Assembly: GCA_024683975.1 (NCBI GenBank)
Contig: JAIKXR010000098.1
Span: 1 to 56,473, forward strand
Origin: Paludibacteraceae bacterium
GTDB lineage: Bacteria; Bacteroidota; Bacteroidia; Bacteroidales; Paludibacteraceae
Reading direction: 5' to 3'
DNA: 56,473 nucleotides
The position numbers and the translations under genes were made by a program. Shown here piece by piece: positions 8,616 through 16,700 of this stretch. The number at the start of each line of letters is the position of its first letter. The stretch's first letter is position 1. Under the pieces are notes generated by a model. That model had not been told where the DNA came from, did not search any database, and saw nothing but the letters and a program-made list of their open reading frames with translations.

Positions 8616-10577
8616 TTAAGACGGTTGATTTTCTGCGTTTTGTTCCAATTCTTGCAAACTGTTGTATATACCTATCACTCCGCTCACGCTGGCGGCATAA
8701 CTCATCCCGCCGTGACCTTTGAACGGCGGATTGCCGTCATACAGTTCATTCAGTGTGCCTATAGTCAGCTCTCTCATCTCTGCCTCATAACCGATTAGCA
8801 GCCTGCGCATGAAACTTGCGCCGCTCTTCTTGTACACACGCATATAGGCCTTGCCGTAGGCTGCTATGCTGAGAGGAAAAACAGGACCGTTATGCAGGTT
8901 CCTGTTCCTTTCCGTATGACCGCCTATATAGACAGGTCTGTAAAAACCGCTCTTGGGCGAAAGCGTCCGCAGTCCCTTCGGCGTGTATAACTCCTTTGTG
9001 CATATATCCACCACCGCCTTCTGCTGTTTCCTGTCCAAAGGAGAGTAGGGGAGGGATACCGCCCATATCTGGTTGGGTCTTACCTCCTTGTCGTGATACG
9101 ACCCAACTACATAGTCGTCTAAGTAATATCCGTTCCAGAACATACCGACAAACTGCTCTCTTGCCAACTCAGCCTGATACTCCAACAGGTCGGCTCGTTG
9201 CTCTTTGCCTAATGACCGCATTAGTTGTGCTGTAAAACACAACGCATTGTACCATAGTGCGTTAATCTCTACTATATAACCCGTCCGTGGGGTTATGGGC
9301 TGACCGTCCTCCTCTGCGTTCATCCACGTTGCTGGTCGCTTCGTACCGTCAGTCCACAACAAGCCGTTCTGATGCACAAACAGACGCGGGTGCTTCTGCT
9401 CGCGGATAAACACTATTATGTCGTACAACAGTTCTCCGTACTGCTTTGCTGTCTGCTCAACATCTGCATAATGTGAGTATTCCTGTATCACTCTTGCGAA
9501 CCACAGAAGCACGTCAGGCTCGTCCATACCTTCCAATCCTATATCCTCATATCTGCCCTCAAGGAAAGCCCTCACCTCACCCGTTGCTGTCTTGTTCATT
9601 ATCGCATCCCAGTATTCGGGCCTGCCTATCCCCATCGTGCAGTCGGCAAGCGAGAAAAACTCCCATCTCGCCTCTGCTTTGTACCACGGATAACCGGCTA
9701 ACAACCGGCACTTGTCACCCTCTCTCTTGTAGAACTGGGATGCCGCGTTCCTTAGACAGGCATACATCGTCTCTCTCTCCCAGTGTCTGCCCTCTTCTTT
9801 GCGCCATGTCGTCTTAAGCGTCGCAGGATTAACCTCACTGATGCCAGCCGAGAATATCACCGACTCACCCCGTTTCATCGCTACGTCAAAGTACCCGGGT
9901 ACTGACAGGTCTTCCCTGCTCTCATACCCGCGTTCCGCTTCTTTGTAGTAGTATATGTCTTTGTACCAATGGGGGTCTTCCGTGTATTCGGCCTTCTTCG
10001 AGAACTGCATATATAGTTCTGGAAACCCCGCATACAGTTTTGCCTTGCGGCCGTTCTGAACGGGTTCGGTATGTGTGTCTGCTGCGCCGTTCTCGTGAGT
10101 CAGACTGTTGGTCGGGCGAAAAGCGAGGAACGGGTGGAAACGCATCACCGTTCCGGCACTGCCTTCCACCATCGTGTAGCGTATCAGCACGCGTGGCTCA
10201 AAACTTACCAACAAACGTTCTTTGGTCAGTATCACACCGCCAACTCTGTATGTCGTCTTTGATAGCAACTGGCAGTCGTAACTTCTCAGATACTTGTGTC
10301 CGTTCGGACTGAATAGCCGCTCGCCGTATTGATGAACGCCCAAGTGAAACTCCGCGCCATGCTGTATGACCGTCTCGTCTAAACCGCTCAAGAGAACATA
10401 GTTGGCTTCGCCCAATCCCTCTATTGGCGTTACCAATAGACCGTGGTATTTCCGCGTATTGCAGTCCGCTAACGTTGTCGCGGTGTAAGCACCGGCACGA
10501 TTGGTGTGCAGAATCTCGCTGCGCAGACTCCTGTCAAGGTTGACCAATGCCGTCTTGTCAAAACTCAGATAACTCAT
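8616..10577 (-). CDS. Glycogen debranching enzyme (amylo-alpha-1,6-glucosidase, GDE_N/GDE_C type)
   Basis: A 653-residue protein. The N-terminal domain has the signature NRAGAYTATTLADCNTRKYH-G, typical of GDE_N-type beta-sandwiches. The C-terminal (alpha/alpha)6 catalytic domain contains WMNAEEDGQPITPR and VEINALWYNAL, both characteristic of GDE_C/GH133-like enzymes. Later come RPNQIWAVSLP and HNGPVFPLSI. It should remove alpha-1,6 branch points from glycogen in the cytoplasm. It is the second gene of the manC-GDE-GT4-ispE operon, 12 nt after manC. Confidence 0.92.
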   Translation of the reverse strand: MSYLSFDKTALVNLDRSLRSEILHTNRAGAYTATTLADCNTRKYHGLLVTPIEGLGEANYVLLSGLDETVIQHGAEFHLGVHQYGERLFSPNGHKYLRSYDCQLLSKTTYRVGGVILTKERLLVSFEPRVLIRYTMVEGSAGTVMRFHPFLAFRPTNSLTHENGAADTHTEPVQNGRKAKLYAGFPELYMQFSKKAEYTEDPHWYKDIYYYKEAERGYESREDLSVPGYFDVAMKRGESVIFSAGISEVNPATLKTTWRKEEGRHWERETMYACLRNAASQFYKREGDKCRLLAGYPWYKAEARWEFFSLADCTMGIGRPEYWDAIMNKTATGEVRAFLEGRYEDIGLEGMDEPDVLLWFARVIQEYSHYADVEQTAKQYGELLYDIIVFIREQKHPRLFVHQNGLLWTDGTKRPATWMNAEEDGQPITPRTGYIVEINALWYNALCFTAQLMRSLGKEQRADLLEYQAELAREQFVGMFWNGYYLDDYVVGSYHDKEVRPNQIWAVSLPYSPLDRKQQKAVVDICTKELYTPKGLRTLSPKSGFYRPVYIGGHTERNRNLHNGPVFPLSIAAYGKAYMRVYKKSGASFMRRLLIGYEAEMRELTIGTLNELYDGNPPFKGHGGMSYAASVSGVIGIYNSLQELEQNAENQPS

Positions 10578-10589
10578 AAACTAACTCTA

Positions 10590-11729
10590 TCAGTTGAACT
10601 TACCGCCGTAGTTATGCTCTACGTCCATCACTATCTGTCTTATATGTTGCTCCTCCTGCTTGGGGCATATCAGCAGCACATTGTCCGACTCCACCACTAT
10701 CATGTCTTTCATCCCTCTCAATACTGCAAGGTGTCCCTCCGGAAGCACTACCACATTCCCCTCGCTGTCATAGTATTCGGCTTTGCATTTGAGTGTCGCG
10801 TTCTTCATCTCGTCTTTCTCGCTCAGGTCGTATAGAGACCCCCACGTCCCTAAATCGCTCCAGCCAAAGTCAGCCTGCTGGACGTGTACCGACTCGGCTT
10901 TCTCCATCACGCCGTAGTCAATACTGATATTCGGACACGTCGGAAAGACCTCCTGTATATAAGCGTCTTCATCTGGCGTACCCATCTTCTCCGGCGCAGT
11001 CATAAACGCTGTATGGAGTTCAGGAAGGTATCGCTCTATCGCACTGGAAATAGCATTGAGATTCCATAAGAAAATACCCGAATTCCATAAAAACTCACTG
11101 CTCTCTATAAGCATTTTCGCCAACTCAAGGGTCGGTTTCTCTGTGAACGTCTTGACCCTGTACAAATCTTCCCAGCCGTCCACCCCTTGCGTTTTCTGTA
11201 TGTACCCGTACCCCGTCTCCGGTCGCGTTGGTTTCATGCCTAATGTCAGAAGGGTGTTGTTCTTCTCCACAAATTCCAGACCGTGTTGTATGGTCTCTGC
11301 AAATTTGTGTTCCTGCACTATCAGGTGGTCCGACGGAGCCACCACTAAATTGGCCTGCAAGCGGCTGTCATTCTCAAAGTCTGCTGTCCGTATGTCCAAT
11401 CCGTATTGCTGGCACAGCATACCTTTGATATGCATCACTGCGTATTCGATACATGGTGCTGTGTTCCTGCGGGCGGGTTCGCACAGTATCTGCTCCTTAC
11501 GCAGGTCGGGAATCTGACTCATTATCATATCCCTGTACATCACGTTCGTCACTATTATTACGTTCTCTATGGGCACTAACGGACGGAATCTGTCCACTGT
11601 CATCTGTAGCAGACTCCTCCCCGTACCGAAAAAGTCTAAAAACTGCTTGGGCCTGTTATTCCTGCTGAATGGCCAGAAGCGGCTGCCTATGCCGCCTGCC
11701 ATTATCACACAATAATTATTCATAATCAT
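10590..11729 (-). CDS. manC: Mannose-1-phosphate guanylyltransferase
   Basis: A 379-residue nucleotidyltransferase. It has the signature MAGGIGSRFWPFSR followed by PKQFLDFF, then EPARRNTAPCI and VAPSDHLI, then the sugar-binding motif RPETGYGYI. All are typical of GDP-mannose pyrophosphorylases. It makes GDP-mannose from mannose-1-phosphate and GTP for surface glycans. It lacks the fused phosphomannose isomerase domain of the long ManC/AlgA enzymes. Two ATG codons (11729 and 11723) could start it; the second fits the family N-terminus slightly better. It is first in the minus-strand operon, behind a consensus promoter. Confidence 0.93.
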   Translation of the reverse strand: MIMNNYCVIMAGGIGSRFWPFSRNNRPKQFLDFFGTGRSLLQMTVDRFRPLVPIENVIIVTNVMYRDMIMSQIPDLRKEQILCEPARRNTAPCIEYAVMHIKGMLCQQYGLDIRTADFENDSRLQANLVVAPSDHLIVQEHKFAETIQHGLEFVEKNNTLLTLGMKPTRPETGYGYIQKTQGVDGWEDLYRVKTFTEKPTLELAKMLIESSEFLWNSGIFLWNLNAISSAIERYLPELHTAFMTAPEKMGTPDEDAYIQEVFPTCPNISIDYGVMEKAESVHVQQADFGWSDLGTWGSLYDLSEKDEMKNATLKCKAEYYDSEGNVVVLPEGHLAVLRGMKDMIVVESDNVLLICPKQEEQHIRQIVMDVEHNYGGKFN

Positions 11730-11754
11730 TCTTTATTAAGTTCCTCAATTAGAC

Positions 11755-11775
11755 TGTCAATTGTCAATTGTCAAT
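11755..11775 (-). repeat. Three 7-bp tandem repeats in the manC leader
   Basis: The unit TGTCAAT (plus strand) occurs three times without interruption. It lies between the promoter at 11790-11821 and the manC start, so it is in the 5' untranslated region. Copy-number change there could alter the leader, but no function is evident. Confidence 0.75.
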
Positions 11776-11789
11776 TATCAAATTCCCCG

Positions 11790-11821
11790 CAAATTTAGTG
11801 CCATTTGTTCACATACCAAAA
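11790..11821 (-). promoter_or_regulatory. Promoter of the manC-GDE-GT4-ispE operon
   Basis: On the minus strand there is a -33 element TTTTG (11817-11821), a 19-nt spacer and a -7 element TAAATTTG (11790-11797). This is a full match to the Bacteroidota consensus. The predicted leader is about 55 nt. Confidence 0.8.
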
Positions 11822-12056
11822 TCTTTTGCAAAAATATCTTCCCAATCTCAGTATGAAGGTGCCCTTTTAATTCACGTACGGTTCGCTTGACGCATAACCC
11901 TTCAGGTTGCAGTCAATGTCCTGCTTGGAGCTGCGGGTGGCCATGGGAATCAATGGGCGTTTGCGATTCATTGGTGTTCGTTTGTTACACTGTCTTGAAT
12001 TTTGGCTTGAAGCCTTCGGTTTATGTGATACGTTTTCCCTGTGTGAAACATCAAAA

Positions 12057-12089
12057 ACTCGAAAAAAACTCGAAAAAAGGACGAAAAAA
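12057..12089 (+). repeat. A-tract tandem array, three 11-bp units
   Basis: The units are ACTCGAAAAAA, ACTCGAAAAAA and GGACGAAAAAA at exactly 11-bp spacing. Each carries an A6 tract in the same helical phase, which should give intrinsic bending. The same two unit types recur at 55796-55828. Confidence 0.85.
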
Positions 12090-12127
12090 GAGCCAACGCG
12101 AAATCATGAAAAAATCAAACAAAAAAC

Positions 12128-12147
12128 GACCGGAACATCAACCGGTC
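12128..12147 (-). terminator. Perfect hairpin with U-rich flank on the minus strand
   Basis: GACCGG and CCGGTC enclose an 8-nt loop. Read on the minus strand it is followed by GTTTTTTGTTTG, the form of a rho-independent terminator. No minus-strand gene is visible upstream of it, so it may end antisense or promoter-divergent transcription or be an unrelated structure. Confidence 0.4.
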
Positions 12148-12223
12148 TTACGCAAAAAAACACCCCGACTTGACAAGCCGAGGTGATAAAATTTATAAAA
12201 ATGAAAAAAAAATGCAGAAAAAC

Positions 12224-12254
12224 TTTGCCAACAGAATAATTAACCTTACTTTTG
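12224..12254 (+). promoter_or_regulatory. Promoter of the 12290 gene
   Basis: The -33 TTTG (12224-12227), 19-nt spacer and -7 TACTTTTG (12247-12254) match the consensus exactly. The start codon at 12290 follows with a leader of about 28 nt. Confidence 0.88.
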
Positions 12255-12289
12255 CGCGTCTTTTTATGCACATCTAATTTTAAAAATAG

Positions 12290-13612
12290 ATGAAAAACAA
12301 CTCAAACAACTCAAAGCAATATCGAAATGCACCGCTTGTCTTGATGCTTCTGATGCTCGTCTGCACGTCGTTACTCTATGCCCAAACGCCGGTGCAAGCC
12401 CCTGATAATGCGGTTATTGAACGATGTGACCTCATTCAGAAAACGTTCAATTATCCCTACTATTATTGCGACTGCTTTGAAGACAATACCGTTGAGTTCC
12501 ATTTCGGGCTTGATACCGTCATTACTGATACTCTGTGGTTCTCTGCTACCGTTTCTGAACTCAAATACGGTATGTCGGCCTACTGGTTCTCCGACAAACC
12601 TATACGCCTTGAGCTGTATGCCATCTGCTCTTCCACTGAACCTACCCTCACTTTTACCGTTGGCGGTAACACGATGAAAGATGTTGATGTTGATTTTATT
12701 AACTCCAAACTCGCCGAGATGGGTGATCTCTCCGAAATAGTGGAAACGGTTGTCAAGCCCCACTTGCGCGTGTACCCCCTTAATGGCGGTCAAGGGCGGG
12801 TTCTCGCTTTCGCTTATGACGAGGGTCCCAATTCCACTTGTGAAGACCTCCTGCCTGTTAAGCATGGTATGACATATATAACTAACCACGAAGAGGATAT
12901 CTATGCATGGCTCCCTCAGGATATGCGCAAGAACAAGCAGATGTTCGTACAATGGTATCAGGAGAAAAACCTCCCTTGCGAAATGGAATTCCTTCGTGGC
13001 ACATGCGCTGATCCCACTCTCATCTGCAAACGTACAATGGCAGACTCTACCAAACTCTTCTTCCCTGATACGGCTGTTGTTAATAAGGCCAAAGCGGCAG
13101 GCGACACTCTCTTCTTCCGTTTCCGGCACAACCCTGATGATGTGGGACGCGTGCGCTTCAATTATAATATCAAGTGGGTTGACAGCGGTTTGGACACCAC
13201 CTTCTGCGAAGGAATGCAGTTGCAGCTCGCGGATACTGTCCTCAAGCAGACGACTGTCTATTCTGGAGATACTGTTTGGCGGTGCAAGGATACGGTCGAT
13301 ATCTGTACATACAACGTCAATGTCATCCCTGCTGAGATAAAATACGACACAGTACTCGCCTATAAGTCCGAACTGCCTTTCTATTATCGCAAAACTTATT
13401 ACGTTACACGTATGGGGCAGCACGATGTCGTACTCCTGCGTAAAAATTCCTGCACCGAACATATCATGCTTCAAGTCATTGACCGCGAAGGCGATGCTCT
13501 TGACGAGACATCAGCTCCTGCAACCCCGCGCAAAATGTTCCAGAACGGACACCTATATATAATAAACGACAACAAGCGTATCTCCATCCTCGGTCTTCCG
13601 CAAGACGATTAG
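12290..13612 (+). CDS. Secreted protein of unknown function with the shared C-terminal tail
   Basis: A 440-residue protein. Residues about 14-31 are the hydrophobic part of a signal peptide, ending LLYAQ. The mature part is beta-rich with many aromatic residues and about ten cysteines, several in short pairs (YYYCDCFED), suggesting disulphides outside the cytoplasm. No catalytic motif or known domain was recognised. The C-terminus PRKMFQNGHLYII...SILGLPQDD is a divergent copy of the tail found on five other proteins here. It is the first gene after a consensus promoter and is followed by the ten-repeat protein, which it resembles only in general style (short aromatic beta-strands, Asp/Thr-rich). 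Its role is unknown; cell-surface location is likely. Confidence 0.8.
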   Translation: MKNNSNNSKQYRNAPLVLMLLMLVCTSLLYAQTPVQAPDNAVIERCDLIQKTFNYPYYYCDCFEDNTVEFHFGLDTVITDTLWFSATVSELKYGMSAYWFSDKPIRLELYAICSSTEPTLTFTVGGNTMKDVDVDFINSKLAEMGDLSEIVETVVKPHLRVYPLNGGQGRVLAFAYDEGPNSTCEDLLPVKHGMTYITNHEEDIYAWLPQDMRKNKQMFVQWYQEKNLPCEMEFLRGTCADPTLICKRTMADSTKLFFPDTAVVNKAKAAGDTLFFRFRHNPDDVGRVRFNYNIKWVDSGLDTTFCEGMQLQLADTVLKQTTVYSGDTVWRCKDTVDICTYNVNVIPAEIKYDTVLAYKSELPFYYRKTYYVTRMGQHDVVLLRKNSCTEHIMLQVIDREGDALDETSAPATPRKMFQNGHLYIINDNKRISILGLPQDD

Positions 13613-13626
13613 TGTTCCGCTTGAAT

Positions 13627-13655
13627 CGCGGCTGGCTTGCCGGCTCTGGTCCGCG
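13627..13655 (+). terminator. GC-rich hairpin after the 12290 gene
   Basis: CGCGG (13627-13631) pairs with CCGCG (13651-13655), and a GGC/GCC inner pairing is possible. No U-run follows. It might attenuate read-through into the long gene at 13751, for which no consensus promoter was seen. Confidence 0.3.
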
Positions 13656-13750
13656 CAAAAATGAGCAACGATAAAAAAATAAGTTCAACTCAAATATATA
13701 AAGAAAAAAATAATTAACTTAATTTAACAAACTAAAACAAAACAATCAAA

Positions 13751-16700
13751 ATGAAAAAACTAATCCTTTTTCTGATTGCTGCTACTATGACTCTCACGGG
13801 TTTTGCAGCCGGAACGGGTGATGGTTCGTCAAGGGCGAATGCCATCGAGTTTGATTGGACCAACGGTCACACACAGGCGGCTGGTACAGCCAGTTGGTAT
13901 GTGGTGCGTTTTGGTGATCGGCTCACTGAAGTTGATGATCCTAACATCGCCCTCTATCTGACTAACATGTCATCCAGCCTTGCCGAACTTGACGTTACCG
14001 CTGTTCTCGCAAACGAAGAAGAATCGCGTAACTACACTGTAGCCGGCAACGCAACTCGTATTTGGAACACCTCGGCTTCAATGCTCGTTAAAATGGGTTA
14101 TACCGAGATGTTTGTCAAACTCAAGACCAACCAGCAGGTGTTCTTCACCATCAACCTCTATGAGGGTACTTTTGCTGACGAAGCTTGCTTGAAAGCAACA
14201 GATTACAAACCCTATTGCGATGGTAAAACCTATAACCTGACTAAGGGTACACGCTGGTACTCGATTGACCTTAACGCTCTTCGCGAAGCTAACCAGGGTC
14301 TTGAAATCACCTATTCTGCTAACGCTACGTCCAGAATCGTCTCAATGATTTCTACCGACTGCCCCAGCACCGGTCTTTCTGGTCTCAAAGGTTCGGTTCC
14401 TGCTAAAAGAACCCGCGTTCACGAAATATCGCCGGCTCTCATCCAAAGCATGACCGAATCAACTCTCTATCTCAAAGTGGAGAACAGTAGAGACGTTTCT
14501 TTCACTGTTAAAACTATACAGGGACTTACCGAGGACGTGACTTTCAACAATATTACCGAAGTCACTCTGCCTACCGATGTTTATACCATAGGTACAGAAG
14601 GTAAAACGTTCGTTATAGCTCGCGAGGAACTCCTCAAAGGTAAGAAACAGGAACCGCAACTCACTCTCAATAATGAGGATAACACTACCAACCCTGCTTA
14701 TGTCAAGGTTGAGATTGCTTTCAATAGCGAGAAAGTTGACGAACTCAAAACTAAAAACGTCATTGAGAAGAACGATACCGTCATTGCAGGTGAGTCCGGC
14801 TATATGGACTTCGCTCGCAATATGATTGAGTCTCTTAATGCGGAAAACTGCAAATACGTTTACGTCCGTATCACTCCTAACCAAAGCATCAAGGCTTCGG
14901 CGCGCCTCAAACACCTGCGCGAGGGTAACGCCTGCGCCGCCGCACAGTCGGTTAATTGGAACGAAGTAATCTACCAGGACGTTGAGGTTGATGAGGAGAA
15001 CTCTACCGTTTGGTACGCTATCAACGTAAAAGAGCCCAAGGAAAACAAGCAGGATCTCACCATTGTTGTTACCAACCGTGGCGATGCTTCAGCTGACGTT
15101 CTTGCAGAACTCGCTTTCGAATGCCCCTACGTTGACCTCCAGACCGTTTCACGTAAAATTGAAGCCGGCAAGTCAGTATCAAAGAAGATTAACTACTCTT
15201 CTGTTGCTATGCTCGGTGCCGCTGACGTTATTTACGTAGGCGTTACTACCACCCAGCCTATCAAGGTTGAGGTTGTTCCTTCTGAAGCTAAAAAGAAAGA
15301 TGCAAGCGAGATCACTTGCGTTCTTAAAGATGCCGTTCCGTTCAACTTCGAAGAGGGTAACCGCCAGGATGCCGGCGTTACTGTTTGGTACAGCGTTCCT
15401 GCTGCCAACCTCGTTAATGCTGACTACATCCCCGAAGTCCTGATTACCAACGAAGGCAATGCCGCACTCACTATTAAGGGCGAACTCAGCATGTCCTGCC
15501 CTGATGAGTACGACAACCAAACCCGCTCGCTCACCATCGGTGCTAATGGTACTTACACCAAGGAAATAGCTTCCGATCTCCTTAAGAAACTCGGCAAGGA
15601 TGATGTGGTTTATATCAAACTGAACGGTAACCAGCCTTTCAACTTCCGTCTCAATAAGAAGGTTGAGAACGAAGGTGCTTCTTGCGCTAATGCTATTCCT
15701 TTCAACTGGACTTCCGGTCACAACCAGGACGCTGATGTTACTCTCTGGTACGTAATTGACCTTACCGAAATCCAAAATACAAAAGGTAAGAAAGTTCATG
15801 TTGTTTTGAAGAACCTCACAGGCAAAGAGGCGACTATTGATGCGGCTCTCTCATCTGACTGCCCCGTTTCAGCTCCTCAACAGCAGGCTGTTAAACTCAC
15901 GGCTAACCAGGTACGTGAGAAAGACATCGCACGCTCTTCTTTCACAGCTTTCGGTGAGAAGGTTTATATCCGTCTCCAGGGTACTCAAAAGTTCCACTTC
16001 GAGGCGAGCATACAGGACGCTGATCCGTTTACGCCTATCAGCTTCACCGCAACACCGGTTAAGTATAACACTCTGACCGACAAGGTGGCTGACGACGCTT
16101 GGTACTCAATCAATCTTGACAGACTCTGCGACAACGACAGTACTGCTCGCTTGATGTTCATCAATGGTGCTGCCGCCCAGTCTGTAAAGGCTTCTATCGC
16201 TTACGAGAACCCTGTTACAGAGGAGATGCAGACCACTACACGCTCCTTCGCTGCTAACCAGACCATGTCAAAGGTTATTGAGCGTAGTATGTATGAACAA
16301 CTCTGTGCAAAAGGTATCAAGACCGTCTATATGCGCGTTGAAGGTCCGCAGGATTATCAGTTCCGCGTTGATATCATCGACCCCAATAACGGTCAGGACT
16401 GCCAGCACGCTGTCGAAATCAAGGAAGGTAAGAAAATACCTCACGAAGCTGGCAAGACTCTGTGGTACAAACTCAATGTGGCTGACATCCGCACAAGTCA
16501 TCCTCACAGCAAACTCATCTTCAGTATGACCAATACTGACGGTAAGGCAGGTGCTGTCAAAGCCGTTGCTTACACCGACTGCGAAGGTGAACAACTCATC
16601 TCGGGCAGTGCTACTATTGGTGCCGGTGCCAAGAGAGAGAAAGATATCAAGTCGGATGCTTTGATGGGACTCAGCTCCGCATGGGTTTATATACAGATTA

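Larger units (their letters stand above)
11730..12289. other. 560-bp intergenic region between divergent units
   Basis: It holds the manC promoter on the left, the promoter of the 12290 gene on the right, a 7-bp repeat, an A-tract array with 11-bp period and two hairpins (12128-12147 perfect; about 12163-12183 imperfect). Between 11850 and 11885 the stretch GTATG ... CACGTACGGTTC resembles the 3' half of a group II intron domain V, but the lower stem is not conserved. The short open frames here are low in complexity and do not look coding. Confidence 0.6.

Noticed and set aside
11887..12186. Plus-strand frame of 99 codons upstream of 12290
   Set aside because: Lys-rich, it comes from A-tracts and hairpins and overlaps the array; no homology pattern.
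12371..13474. Long minus-strand open frame opposite the 12290 gene
   Set aside because: The plus-strand protein has a promoter, signal peptide and shared tail. The antisense frame has no recognisable motif and no start context; it is a codon-bias shadow.
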